Origin: JARRNJ01 sp037385045
GTDB lineage: Bacteria > Pseudomonadota > Gammaproteobacteria > JASBUN01
DNA: 32,456 nt
Reading direction: 5' to 3'
Assembly (NCBI GenBank): GCA_037385045.1
Contig: JARRNJ010000018.1
Coordinates: forward strand, 1 to 32,456
Below the pieces are notes generated by a model that had not been told where the DNA came from, did no database searches, and saw only the letters and a program-made list of their open reading frames with translations. Below are positions 9,301-17,281 of the stretch, one piece after another (position 1 is the first letter of the stretch; each line of letters begins with the position of its first letter). Both the position numbers and the translations under genes were made by a program.

Positions 9301-9932
9301 ACGGGGTCGCTTCCCTGCGTTCCCACGCCGAGCGCGATCGCGTCGAAGGCCTGTACCGGCAGTCGCTGGTCGACACCATCCAGGCGATCGCCCTCACCGT
9401 GGAGAAGCGCGACCCCTACACCGCCGGCCATCAACAGCGGGTGGCCGACTTGTCGGCCGCCATCGCTGCGGAGCTGAATTTCGACCCCGACAGGATCGAG
9501 GGCATACGGCTGGGCGCGCTGATTCACGATATCGGCAAGATCTACATCCCGTCGGAGATCCTCAATCGTCCCGGCCGGCTGTCGGACCCCGAGTTCGAGT
9601 TGATCAAGACCCACCCGGCCGTGGGATACGACATCGTCAAGGACGTGCATTTTCCCTGGCCCGTGGCCGACATGATCCTGCAGCACCACGAACGGCTCGA
9701 CGGCAGTGGCTATCCCAGTGGCCTGCACGGGGGCGACATCCTTCCGGAAGCGAAAATCATGGCCGTGGCCGACGTGGTCGAGGCAATCACTTCCCATCGG
9801 CCCTACCGCGCGGGTCTGGGGCTAGAGCTCGCCAGGGACGAGATCCGCGCCCACCGCGGAACCCTCTATTGGCCTGAGGCGGTCGACGCGTGCCAGCGCG
9901 TGCTGGACAGGCACCAGTTTTCGCTGCAATGA
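6327..9932 (+). CDS. Multi-PAS/GAF sensor with C-terminal HD-GYP c-di-GMP phosphodiesterase
   Basis: 1201 aa from GTG at 6327, chosen because GGGAGG (6315-6320) lies 6 bases upstream. An in-frame ATG at 6168 would add 53 atypical residues. Approximate order: PAS 65-175, PAS 189-298, GAF 320-460, PAS 470-585, PAS 600-714, degenerate PAS 730-815, GAF 842-1000, HD-GYP 1010-1201. The HD-GYP signature is complete: LIHDIGK (HD) near 1066-1073 and HHERLDGSGYP near 1119-1129, so c-di-GMP hydrolysis is expected. No membrane segments are seen, so it should sense cytosolic signals through at least six sensor domains. The next gene, 36 bases on, is a diguanylate cyclase, so synthesis and breakdown are paired. 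Ligands cannot be inferred. Confidence 0.93.
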   Translation: MGHDKSATDGQEREFSCEHGASTPVRPAADAAEFETRALSLLDDQRALLRYVREAESNRRRIEQARREWTQAFDAIDLPLFMHDNECRITRANQAYARQAGCEDIRSVLGRPYYELFPRRSTPLLGCRASRESLASRSEMLHLDDGRIFESRTFPIVDGDGQYAQALHIMDDVTERYRAEETVRTLSSAMEQAAEGMLVADAGLVVTYANPTLRRLLGMEAEQVVGQPLGGLLAQQARAAVDAIPRQADTEGGWAAEVEIQAADGSLVPVHLTAAAVYDEAGDLSGYVATLLDLRSIKAALQQVETLAAAIEDVSLQLDLDDTVHKVLAAAARVCGTDGAAVAVPYEAGDRLYYRWHIGEPRAGVAEQLSEPFPADEGIAGQALQSGETQVVEDYPRYASALPNFVDAGIGSVLAIPLNSGGVSTQGILSLWTVARGKRFSPDQTRFAEALARQLGVAIQRQKLVDDLRHSSERLAQVFATVPDILFVMRPQSLRLELVSPVVTELLGFRPEEFTGQPRLWQRQIHADDRERVLGELRAAFAEADGFTLDLRVWHKDGRTLRWFEGRAVIERDEAGEPKRLVGALSDITPRRQAQHALEAQRNFVTAVLDTAPSLIVVLDRDGRVVNWNRACETLTGRTVDDVRGQPVWELLPEDLVQEAETEFDGLVHQGAAFQRERVWLDREGTPHIIAWSVSILTGADDDVTHLIASGQDVSAQRRAEKEVEQLARFAAENPNPVLRTNRAGRLLYANDASGPLLHQLGCAVGSPMPASWCRRIERALRDRSAERFEIELGGRHFLFSFSAAHDTDDIYLYGLDVTERHESALQLHKMNRALTTLSRGNEAMIRAQDEPSLLRAVCANIAEQGGYRLAWVGFCGGESGDSITPVASAGPGATYVDGINMRCADDGNGSNPIAEAIRTGRAAMSRDMQSGSVAGSWRERAVEHGFSSCIALPLAVQGEVIGVLAIYADEPDAFDEQEQHLLGELASDLAYGVASLRSHAERDRVEGLYRQSLVDTIQAIALTVEKRDPYTAGHQQRVADLSAAIAAELNFDPDRIEGIRLGALIHDIGKIYIPSEILNRPGRLSDPEFELIKTHPAVGYDIVKDVHFPWPVADMILQHHERLDGSGYPSGLHGGDILPEAKIMAVADVVEAITSHRPYRAGLGLELARDEIRAHRGTLYWPEAVDACQRVLDRHQFSLQ

Positions 9933-9968
9933 GTCCGACGTCCGTTCACCAGCCGCCCGAGCGCCGCG

Positions 9969-11621
9969 ATGGCTGTCCATGATGCGGCGCACCCAAGTGC
10001 GCTGGCGGCGGGGGCGGGGACGCCGGGCGCGGCCCCTCCGCCGCAGGCTGGGTCCGAACGCGAGCCGATCCGGCCGGCTCAGCGCCTGCGCCTGATCCTG
10101 CTGATTCCCTTGGCTGCTGCCTTGCTGGTCATCGGCGTGGTGGCCATAGGGCTGATGCGCATGCACCAGCGGGATATGGTTACCCACGCGGTGCAGCGCA
10201 CACAGTCGCTCATCGCCAACCTTTACCGACGCGCGGTGGACGATCACATCACGATGCTCGGCGCCACGGCCGTTGCATTGATGCAGGATGATGCATTGGC
10301 CGAAGCGCTGGCCCGGCGCGACCGCAGCGCCCTGGAGCAGCGGGCGCGGCCGCTGTTGGCGCAACTCCGCTATCGTTTTGGTGTATCCCGACTTTATTTT
10401 CTTACCCCCGATGGGCGCGTGCTGCTGCGGGCGCAGCATCCGCTGCGCAAAGGGGACCGCCCGAGCGGCGTAACGGCGCACGCGGTCCGCGCTGCCGCCG
10501 GCGGGGTGGAACTGGATGGTACGGGTACGCTGGTAGTGCGCCTGGTTTCGCCGTGGCGTGACCGGGCCGGTCGCCTCCTGGGTTATGTGGAACTGGCGCT
10601 GGACATCGACCGGATCACCAGCCAATTGGCGAATCTGGTGCACGGGCGTCTGGTCGTGGTGATGCCCAAGGCTATGTTGGTTCAGGCCGCCGGGCCGGCA
10701 CAGGTGCAACAGCTGCGCGCGCTGCCGCAATGGAACCGTTTCCGCCACCTGCTGCTCGCCAAAGGCGACGATGGGCCACTGCCCCCGGCGCTGGAAACGT
10801 TCCTGATGCGGGCGCGCCTGCCGGCGGACACCACGGTAGTGAGCATACCGCGGGGCGGAAACCCCGAGCGGGCGTTGTTCGTGCCCATCACCGATACCTC
10901 CGGGCGGCGGGTGGCGGACCTCGTCGCGCTGGTTACGGTGGCGGCGCAGCAGGAATCCGCCCACGAGATGATCGTCATCGCTCTGGTGACCACGCTGGTG
11001 GCGGGAGGGGGACTGTTTACCTTTTTCTATCTGGTGTCCGGGCGGTTGGCACGCCGGTTGGAGGACAACGAGCGCAAGCTGCGCGAAGTCGCCGCGCACG
11101 ATGGGTTGACCGGCCTGTACAATCACGAGACGTTTCGTATTCTCCTTTCCGTCGAGCTGGAACGTTGCCGGCGGTATGGTCATCCGTCGGCATTGCTGAT
11201 GCTCGATATCGACCATTTCAAGCGAGTCAATGACCATTACGGCCACCCGGCGGGCGACCGCGTCCTGGTCGAGCTGAGCCATCGCTTGTGTCGCACGGTC
11301 CGTGACGCGGACAGTGTGTCGCGTTATGGCGGCGAGGAGTTTGCCATCATTCTTCCCGAAACGTCTTTGGAGGAGGCGTTACTGACGGCCGAGCGGCTGC
11401 GCCAAGCGGTGTCGTCGCGGCCGATCGCCGTCGCGGGCGCTGAGACGGTTACCGTGACGGTGAGCATCGGTGCCGCCGTGACGGCCGCGCGGCCGTCGTG
11501 TCCCGATGTGCTCATTGCGCTAGCCGACCAGGCGCTCTATGCCGCCAAAGCGGCCGGACGCAACCGGGTGAGCGGCGGCCCCATGTCAGTGCCGCCCGGT
11601 GTGACGCCGGCTGCGGACTGA
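9969..11621 (+). CDS. Membrane diguanylate cyclase with periplasmic Cache-type sensor
   Basis: 550 aa. A Pro/Ala/Arg-rich cytosolic tail precedes membrane helix 1 (about 40-62). A periplasmic domain (about 63-330) follows, then helix 2 (about 335-357) and a GGDEF domain (about 375-535). The periplasmic part has the pattern of double-Cache sensors of the dCache_3 type (LYFLTPDGRVLLR...; repeated FVPITDTSGRRVADLV near 300). The GGEEF motif at 454-458 is intact, and RDAD five residues before it is a full allosteric inhibition site, so an active, feedback-inhibited c-di-GMP synthase is predicted. It starts 36 bases after the HD-GYP gene and is probably cotranscribed. The ribosome site is weak (GAGCG). 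Confidence 0.92.
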   Translation: MAVHDAAHPSALAAGAGTPGAAPPPQAGSEREPIRPAQRLRLILLIPLAAALLVIGVVAIGLMRMHQRDMVTHAVQRTQSLIANLYRRAVDDHITMLGATAVALMQDDALAEALARRDRSALEQRARPLLAQLRYRFGVSRLYFLTPDGRVLLRAQHPLRKGDRPSGVTAHAVRAAAGGVELDGTGTLVVRLVSPWRDRAGRLLGYVELALDIDRITSQLANLVHGRLVVVMPKAMLVQAAGPAQVQQLRALPQWNRFRHLLLAKGDDGPLPPALETFLMRARLPADTTVVSIPRGGNPERALFVPITDTSGRRVADLVALVTVAAQQESAHEMIVIALVTTLVAGGGLFTFFYLVSGRLARRLEDNERKLREVAAHDGLTGLYNHETFRILLSVELERCRRYGHPSALLMLDIDHFKRVNDHYGHPAGDRVLVELSHRLCRTVRDADSVSRYGGEEFAIILPETSLEEALLTAERLRQAVSSRPIAVAGAETVTVTVSIGAAVTAARPSCPDVLIALADQALYAAKAAGRNRVSGGPMSVPPGVTPAAD

Positions 11622-11670
11622 CCGGCGCCCTGGAGCGTCGCCTTGCCGTGGTTCCCGCGGCGCTTGCGGT

Positions 11671-11687
11671 CCGGGGGGTACCCCCGG
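11671..11687. repeat. Short GC hairpin after the diguanylate cyclase gene
   Basis: CCGGGGG and CCCCCGG form a perfect 7-base stem around GTA. It lies about 50 bases after the cyclase stop. It has no T-run, so it is only a possible 3' end hairpin. Confidence 0.3.
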
Positions 11688-11825
11688 CGGCGCTATTCCA
11701 ATCCCCATCCCAATGCTGATCGGTTGTCACTGCCGTGAAGCCCTCGAATCCACGCTCCGTCGACCGGTCAGGTGGGTGGCGTGCGCTGCGGCGGTTCCGG
11801 CGGCCAGGCGTCTCATGTCTGAGAC

Positions 11826-11855
11826 TTGCAATATGATGTTTTATACATGTAATAT
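11826..11855 (+). promoter_or_regulatory. Promoter of the xre-Ehr operon
   Basis: TTGCAA at 11826-11831 (4 of 6) and TAATAT at 11850-11855 (4 of 6) are 18 bases apart, in a sharply AT-rich island within GC-rich DNA. It lies just upstream of the XRE regulator. TATACA at 11843-11848 is an alternative -10. Confidence 0.5.
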
Positions 11856-11857
11856 CA
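11834..11857. promoter_or_regulatory. Imperfect palindrome, candidate XRE autoregulatory operator
   Basis: The 24-base segment has matching outer arms TGATRTT and AAYATCA, and 16 of 24 positions are symmetric. It covers the spacer and -10 of the promoter, as expected for repression by the regulator encoded immediately downstream. Confidence 0.4.
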
Positions 11858-11888
11858 CGCGCTGCCCGTGATAAAGGACGTACGAGCC

Positions 11889-12161
11889 ATGATAACCGCC
11901 GCCCAAATCCGTGCCGCCCGGGCGTTGCTGAGCATCGATCAACGCCGCTTGGCCGAGGCGGCGGGACTGTCCCTGCCCACCATTCAGCGCATGGAGTCGA
12001 GTACCGGCGCCCAGGTGCGCGGCAACGTCGATTCCCTGGTGAAAGTCGTCGAGGCCCTGGAGCGGGCCGGTGTGGAGCTGATCGGGGAAGGTGCAACCAG
12101 CAGCGGCGGCGGGCGTGGCGTGCGGCTCAGGCTTCCGCCTGCGGGCGAGGACGCGCCGTGA
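11889..12161 (+). CDS. Small XRE-family helix-turn-helix regulator
   Basis: 90 aa from ATG at 11889, which has AAGGA about 10 bases upstream; an in-frame GTG at 11868 lacks a ribosome site. Residues about 3-45 form an XRE/Cro-type helix-turn-helix: QIRAARALLSIDQRRLAEAAGLSLPTIQRME, in which LAEAAGLSLPTIQRME is the recognition unit. The last 20 residues are Gly/Arg-rich. Its stop overlaps the GTG of the HyfB-like gene (GTGA), so it is translationally coupled to the Ehr-type operon. It is the obvious candidate to control that operon and itself, through the palindrome just upstream. The effector is unknown; there is no separate ligand domain. Confidence 0.85.
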   Translation: MITAAQIRAARALLSIDQRRLAEAAGLSLPTIQRMESSTGAQVRGNVDSLVKVVEALERAGVELIGEGATSSGGGRGVRLRLPPAGEDAP

Positions 12162-14170
12162 TCGGTCCGATGGCGTTGCCGTTGGCGGGCTCGGCCGTCG
12201 CGTTGGCGTTGTGTTCGTCAGCAAGCGCGCTCCTGGCGGCGCGGTCGCCGCGCCTGCTGCGGATACTGGCGACGCCACTGCTGGGCCTGGCTGGCCTGGC
12301 GGCGCTGGCCGCCGGATTGGCGGGTCTGGTTGCCGGCGGGGTGGCCACCGCCACGTTGCCGTTCGGCCTGCCGTGGCTGCCCTGGCATGTACGGCTCGAC
12401 GTGCTGTCGGCTTTCTTTCTCACCGTGATCGGCCTGGTGACGGTGGCCGGGGGGATCTACGCCCCGGCCTACGTCCGCGGCTTCGAGCGCGGCCGCGATT
12501 CCCTCGCCGGGTTGGGCGTGTTTTCCGGCCTGTTTCTTGCCGGCATGCTGCTGGTGGTGCTGGCCGACGATGCGTTTCTGTTCATGGTGGCCTGGGAGGT
12601 GATGTCCCTGGCTTCCTATTTCCTGGTGGCGTTTCAACATGAGGGCGCGGCCAACCGCCGCGCTGCCTTTCTCTACCTGCTCATGGCCCACGCAGGGGGC
12701 TTGGCCATCCTGCTCGGCTACGGCGTGCTGGCTTCGTTCGGCGGCGGATTCGGATTCGACGCCATGCGCGCCGCGGCCCTGTCCCCGGGTTGGGCCAGCG
12801 TGGCCTTCGCGCTGGCCTTTGTCGGGTTCGGGATGAAGGCCGGCCTGGTGCCCCTGCATGCGTGGCTGCCCGAGGCTCACCCGGTGGCGCCGTCGCATAT
12901 CTCGGCGCTGATGTCGGGAGTCATGCTCAAGATTGCGGTGTACGGTTTCATCCGCTTCGTGTTCGACCTCATCGGCCAGAGCTATTGGCAATGGGGAGTG
13001 ATCGTACTGGTCATCGGCAGCGCCTCGGCGCTGCTCGGTGTATTGGCCGCACTGATGCAGAGCGAACTCAAACGCCTGCTGGCATACTCGTCGGTGGAGA
13101 ACCTGGGCATCATCTTCATCGGCCTGGGCCTGACACTGGTATTCCTGAATACCGGCCATCAGCTGCTGGCGACCCTGGCCTTTGTCGCCGCGCTTTATCA
13201 CGTACTCAACCACGCGTTGTTCAAGAGCCTGTTGTTTCTGGGCGCGGGGGCGGTGCTGCACAGCACCCATGAACGGGACCTCGAACATATGGGCGGGCTG
13301 CTGCGGCGCATGCCCTGGACCGGCCTGTTCTTCCTGCTCGGCTGCATCGCCATTTCGGCGCTGCCGCCGTTCAACGGCTTCGTCTCGGAATGGCTGACCT
13401 TCCAGGCGGCGCTGCAGGCCTGGCAGCTCGACAGCGGGGTGCTGCGCACCGTGATTCCCATCGCCGCCGCCGTGCTGGCGCTCACCGGCGCACTGGTGGC
13501 GGCTACTTTCGTCAAGGCCTACGGAGTGGCGTTTCTGGGCCAGGCCCGCACCCGCCACGTGCGCCGTGCCCGCCGGGTGCCGGTCAGCATGCGTGCCGGG
13601 CAGGGTCTGCTGGCGCTGCTGTGCCTGCTGCTGGGCGTGTTTCCGACCGGCGTAATACAGGTCATCGAGGCTATTCCCCGGCAGCTGTTCGGCGGCACTT
13701 TGCCCCAGGCCACCGCTCACGGCTGGCTGTGGCTCACTCCGGTGTCGTCGGCCACCGCCAGCTACAGCGCGCCACTGGTGGTGGTGCTGCTCGCCGCCAT
13801 TGCTCTGCTCGCGGTCTGGGGGCTGCGGCGCAGCGCCGTGCGGCGGGTGCGCCGTTGCGACGCCTGGGACTGCGGGTTCGCGCCGCCGACGCCCCGGATG
13901 CAGTACACCGCCACGGCGTTCGCCCAGCCCGCGCGCCGGGTGTTCGGCCTGCTGTTCCGGATCGATGAGTCCGTGGCGCCGCGGGAAGACGGCGCCTTGC
14001 GCTACGGCCTGCGGGTCAGCGACCGTGCCTGGGGCCTGTTCTACGTGCCGGTGGCGCGGCTGGTGGAGGCGGCGGCGCGCCGGGTGGTGCGCCTGCAATC
14101 GGGCAACGTGCGCGTGTATCTCGGCTGGACGCTGGCCACGCTGTTGGTGCTGCTGTGGATCATTTCCTGA
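12158..14170 (+). CDS. HyfB/NuoL-like proton-conducting antiporter subunit of Ehr-type complex
   Basis: 670 aa, about 14-16 membrane helices. It belongs to the MrpA/NuoL antiporter-like family. The charged residues expected for ion translocation are visible: Glu in WEVMSLASYF, Lys in GFGMKAGLVPLHAWLPEAHP, Lys in LKRLLAYSSVENLG, Lys in NHALFKSLLFLGAG, and Glu in FNGFVSEWL. The C-terminal part (about 540-670), with RRCDAWDCGF, is the extension typical of hydrogenase-4 HyfB/HycC proteins. It starts at GTG inside the stop of the XRE gene and overlaps the next gene by 16 bases. Role: a membrane arm channel that moves H+ or Na+, driven by the complex. The name HyfB-like is by similarity only. Confidence 0.88.
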   Translation: MIGPMALPLAGSAVALALCSSASALLAARSPRLLRILATPLLGLAGLAALAAGLAGLVAGGVATATLPFGLPWLPWHVRLDVLSAFFLTVIGLVTVAGGIYAPAYVRGFERGRDSLAGLGVFSGLFLAGMLLVVLADDAFLFMVAWEVMSLASYFLVAFQHEGAANRRAAFLYLLMAHAGGLAILLGYGVLASFGGGFGFDAMRAAALSPGWASVAFALAFVGFGMKAGLVPLHAWLPEAHPVAPSHISALMSGVMLKIAVYGFIRFVFDLIGQSYWQWGVIVLVIGSASALLGVLAALMQSELKRLLAYSSVENLGIIFIGLGLTLVFLNTGHQLLATLAFVAALYHVLNHALFKSLLFLGAGAVLHSTHERDLEHMGGLLRRMPWTGLFFLLGCIAISALPPFNGFVSEWLTFQAALQAWQLDSGVLRTVIPIAAAVLALTGALVAATFVKAYGVAFLGQARTRHVRRARRVPVSMRAGQGLLALLCLLLGVFPTGVIQVIEAIPRQLFGGTLPQATAHGWLWLTPVSSATASYSAPLVVVLLAAIALLAVWGLRRSAVRRVRRCDAWDCGFAPPTPRMQYTATAFAQPARRVFGLLFRIDESVAPREDGALRYGLRVSDRAWGLFYVPVARLVEAAARRVVRLQSGNVRVYLGWTLATLLVLLWIIS

Positions 14171-15117
14171 CTGTGGCGTGGAGTGCGGCACTGCTGCAGG
14201 CGCTGTTGTGGGCGGCGCTGGCACCGCTGCTGGTGGGCTGGATCCGCAAGGTCAAGGCTGTGCTGCAGAACCGGCGTGGGGCGTCGCCGCTGCAGCCGTA
14301 CCGCGACTTGCGCAAGCTGCTGGTGAAGGAGGCGCGGGTCGCTCATACAGCCTCACCTCTGTTCCGCGCCGCACCCTACATCGTGTTCGTGGCCACCTGG
14401 CTGGCGGCGGCGGCCGTGCCCCTGATTGCGGTCAACCTGCCGACGGCGGCGATCGCCGACATCATCGTGGTGGCGGGCCTGCTGGCGCTGGCGCGCTTCT
14501 TCCTGGCCCTGGCCGGCATGGACGTGGGCACCGCGTTCGGCGGCATGGGCGCGTCCCGGGAGATGCTGGTTTCGGCGCTGGCCGAACCGGCCATGCTGAT
14601 GGCGGTATTCACCCTGGCCATGACCGCGCACAGCACCAACCTGGCCAGTGTGGTCGATTTTCAGCTCGCCAGCGGCCTGGCGTTGCGTCCGTCGCTGCTG
14701 TTTGCCCTGGGCGGGCTGATCCTGGTGGGCGTCGCCGAGACCGGACGCATTCCGGTGGACAACCCCGCCACCCACCTGGAGCTGACCATGATCCACGAGG
14801 CCATGCTGCTGGAGTATTCGGGCCGGCACCTGGCGCTGATGGAATGGGCCGCGCAGATCAAGCTGCTGTTGTATGGAACGCTGATCGTCAACATCTTCTT
14901 TCCGTGGGGCATCGGCCAAAGCTTCGGGCCGTTGGCCATGGGCGCGGGGCTGGCGGCTGTAGTTGTGAAGCTGGCCCTTCTGGGTGCGGCGTTGGCAGTG
15001 GGCGAGACGGTGCTGGCCAAGATGCGGCTGTTCCGTGCGCCGGCGTTTCTTAATCTGGCCTTGCTGTTGGCCCTGCTGGGTCTGCTCAGTCACGTGATTC
15101 TGGAGGTGGGCGCGTGA
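14155..15117 (+). CDS. HyfC/NuoH-like membrane subunit of Ehr-type complex
   Basis: 320 aa, about 8 membrane helices, the complex I subunit 1 (NuoH) fold. Characteristic stretches are LQPYRDLRKLLVKE near 45 and AETGRIPVDNPATHLE followed by LTMIHEAMLLEYSG around 195-225. These include the acidic residues that line the junction between the hydrophilic and membrane arms. The start is taken at GTG 14155, overlapping the HyfB-like gene by 16 bases; GTG at 14173, just after the upstream stop, is an alternative giving 314 aa. The gene overlaps the following HyfE-like gene by 4 bases (GTGA). Confidence 0.88.
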   Translation: MDHFLTVAWSAALLQALLWAALAPLLVGWIRKVKAVLQNRRGASPLQPYRDLRKLLVKEARVAHTASPLFRAAPYIVFVATWLAAAAVPLIAVNLPTAAIADIIVVAGLLALARFFLALAGMDVGTAFGGMGASREMLVSALAEPAMLMAVFTLAMTAHSTNLASVVDFQLASGLALRPSLLFALGGLILVGVAETGRIPVDNPATHLELTMIHEAMLLEYSGRHLALMEWAAQIKLLLYGTLIVNIFFPWGIGQSFGPLAMGAGLAAVVVKLALLGAALAVGETVLAKMRLFRAPAFLNLALLLALLGLLSHVILEVGA

Positions 15118-15812
15118 GTCTCACCGCACTTCCGCTGTTGCAGCAGTTCATGTTGGTGCTCGCCGCCCTGGTGCTGTTCACATCGTTCGTGCTGCTGGCG
15201 CAGGCGCGTCTGGTATCGGCCATTCATGCCTTTGCCTGGCAGGGCGCATTGGTGGCCGCGGTGACCACCGTGGTAGCGGCGACCGGGTATTCGCATCACC
15301 TGTACTTTTCAGCCCTCTTGACCCTGGTGCTCAAGGCCCTGGTGATTCCCTGGATGCTGCACCGCCAGGCACGGCGTCTCGACCTGGAGCGTCATGTGGA
15401 ATCGCTGCGCCGGCCGTCGTTGGTGATCATGGCCGCGGTGGCGCTGGTCATTTTCAGCTACTGGCTGGTATTGCCCATGGTGCAGCAGGAATTGACCTTC
15501 ACGCGCAACATCGTCGCCATCAGTCTCGCCGTGGTGCTCATCGGTTTGTTGATGATGGTGTTTCGGCAACAGGCGGTGGCGCAGGTGCTGGGTTTTATGT
15601 CGATGGAGAACGGCCTGTTCCTGGCCGCCGTGTCGGCGACCGCCGGCATGCCGCTGGTCGTGGAACTGGGAGTTGCGTTCGACGTGCTGGTGGCGATGGT
15701 GTTGTTCGGCGTGTTCTTTTTCCAGATTCGAGAAAGTATCGAATCGCTGGACGTCGACCGCCTCAACCGCCTGACCGAGAGCCTTGACGACGTCGGGAGC
15801 CCAGACCAATGA
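15114..15812 (+). CDS. HyfE-like membrane subunit of Ehr-type complex
   Basis: 232 aa with about 6-7 membrane helices. It is related to hydrogenase-4 HyfE, a NuoK-like subunit with an extended C-terminus. Visible features are YFSALLTLVLKALVIPWMLHRQ near 65 and VLGFMSMENGLFLAAVSATAG near 160, where the Glu of SMENGLF corresponds to the conserved NuoK carboxylate. The soluble acidic tail ends in LDDVGSPDQ. GTG start overlaps the upstream stop and the end overlaps the HyfF-like ATG (ATGA), so translation is coupled on both sides. Confidence 0.85.
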   Translation: MSLTALPLLQQFMLVLAALVLFTSFVLLAQARLVSAIHAFAWQGALVAAVTTVVAATGYSHHLYFSALLTLVLKALVIPWMLHRQARRLDLERHVESLRRPSLVIMAAVALVIFSYWLVLPMVQQELTFTRNIVAISLAVVLIGLLMMVFRQQAVAQVLGFMSMENGLFLAAVSATAGMPLVVELGVAFDVLVAMVLFGVFFFQIRESIESLDVDRLNRLTESLDDVGSPDQ

Positions 15813-17281
15813 CGGCGGTGCTGCTCACGGTGCTCACGCCAATGCTCGGTTCCATCGTGCTCGCCCTGCTGCGTCCGCTGGCGCTGGCCGGTTGGGTGAA
15901 CGTGGGTTTCTCGGCCGTCAGTTTCGGCGCCGCCGTGTGGCTGGCCCGGTTGGTGGCGCTGGGCGGAGAAGTCGCGGGAATGAGCTTCCGGGTTGACGCG
16001 TTCAATGTGTTCCTGGTGGCACTGACTGCCTTCGTGGGACTGACTACCTCGATTTTCTCGCGTCCCTACATGCGTCATGTGTGCAGCACCGGCATGACCA
16101 CTGCGCGCGGCATGCGGGTCTACCACGCCATGTACCAGGCGTTCATGTTCACCATGTTGCTGGCGCTGACCACCGACAACCTCGGCGTGCTGTGGGTGGC
16201 GGTGGAGGGCGCCACCCTGGCGACGGTGCTGCTGGTGTCGCTGTACCGAACCCCCGAGGCGGTGGAAGCGGCGTGGAAATATTTCATCCTCTGCGGCGTC
16301 GGCATCGCGCTGGCGCTGTTCGGCACCGTACTGACCTATTTCGCCGCCCAGCGGGTGATTGCCGATCCGGCGGCCGGCCTCACCTGGAGCGTCCTGTATC
16401 AGCACGCCGGCGGCCTGCAGCCGGCGGTGATGAGCCTGGCGTTCGTGTTTCTGCTGGTGGGCTACGGTACCAAGGTGGGTCTGGTGCCTATGCACCAGTG
16501 GCTGCCCGACGCCCACTCCGAGGGTCCGACGCCCATGTCCGCCGTGCTTTCGGGGCTGTTGCTCAACGTCGCCCTTTACGCGGTGGTGCGCTTGAAAATG
16601 CTGGTCGACGGGTCCCTGGCGGCGACGGCCACGCCCCACATGGCGGGCTACCTGCTCATGGGTTTCGGCATGGTGTCGTTTCTGGTCGCCGGGCTGTTTC
16701 TGCACCGACAGCGCGACATCAAGCGCATGTTCAGTTACTCGTCGATCGAGCACATGGGACTGATGACCTTCGCCTTCGGTCTGGGCGGTCCGCTGGCCAC
16801 CTTCGGTGCGCTGCTGCACATGCTGGTGCATTCGTTCACCAAGTCGGCCATCTTCGTCACTGTCGGGCATGCCACGCACATCGCCGGTACCCAGAGCATC
16901 GATCGGATTCGCGGACTGATCCGCACCCAGCCGGCGGTGGGCTGGTCGTTGTTGATCGCAGTGGCCGCCATTGCCGGCTTTCCCCCGTTCGGGGTGTTTA
17001 CCAGCGAATTTCTGCTGCTTACCGCCACCATGCAGGCGCAGCCCTGGCTCACCGTCGCACTGCTCACCGGGCTGGCGGTCGCCTTCGCCGGCCTGTTTCG
17101 TCATTTGCATCCCATGGTCTACGGTGCGGCGCCGGAAGGGCAGGGGCCGGTCCAGGCGAACATGCTGCCGGTGGTGGTGCATCTGGGGCTGGTGTTGTGG
17201 CTGGGCATCGCCATCCCGCCGTTTCTCGCCCAATGGCTGGACCGCGCCACCGGACTGATTACGGGGGCACACCTGTTATGA
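15809..17281 (+). CDS. HyfF-like second antiporter subunit of Ehr-type complex
   Basis: 490 aa, about 14 membrane helices, of the NuoM/N-MrpD antiporter family. Key residues: Glu in WVAVEGATLATVLL, Lys in GYGTKVGLVPMHQWLPDAHSE, Lys in RDIKRMFSYSSIEHMG, Lys in SFTKSAIFVTVGHATH, and Glu in FGVFTSEFLLL. With the HyfB-like protein this gives the complex two putative ion channels. There is no HyfD-like third antiporter subunit. It ends in ATGA, overlapping the large-subunit start. Confidence 0.88.
   Translation: MTAVLLTVLTPMLGSIVLALLRPLALAGWVNVGFSAVSFGAAVWLARLVALGGEVAGMSFRVDAFNVFLVALTAFVGLTTSIFSRPYMRHVCSTGMTTARGMRVYHAMYQAFMFTMLLALTTDNLGVLWVAVEGATLATVLLVSLYRTPEAVEAAWKYFILCGVGIALALFGTVLTYFAAQRVIADPAAGLTWSVLYQHAGGLQPAVMSLAFVFLLVGYGTKVGLVPMHQWLPDAHSEGPTPMSAVLSGLLLNVALYAVVRLKMLVDGSLAATATPHMAGYLLMGFGMVSFLVAGLFLHRQRDIKRMFSYSSIEHMGLMTFAFGLGGPLATFGALLHMLVHSFTKSAIFVTVGHATHIAGTQSIDRIRGLIRTQPAVGWSLLIAVAAIAGFPPFGVFTSEFLLLTATMQAQPWLTVALLTGLAVAFAGLFRHLHPMVYGAAPEGQGPVQANMLPVVVHLGLVLWLGIAIPPFLAQWLDRATGLITGAHLL

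Noticed and set aside
8409..11282. Long minus-strand frames opposite the HD-GYP and GGEEF genes
   Set aside because: Antisense shadows of well-supported domain proteins; no ribosome sites or motifs.
12218..14224. Very long minus-strand open frame opposite the HyfB-like gene
   Set aside because: The translation is Gln/His/Arg-rich shadow sequence with no family signature; the plus-strand protein is clearly real.
15458..17272. Long minus-strand open frame opposite the HyfE/HyfF-like genes
   Set aside because: Same shadow composition (His/Gln/Arg-rich); GC-rich third positions keep the antisense frame open.
16081..17277. In-frame upstream extension of the large-subunit gene
   Set aside because: It lies wholly inside the HyfF-like gene in another frame and translates to low-complexity sequence; ATG 17278 gives the normal N-terminus.
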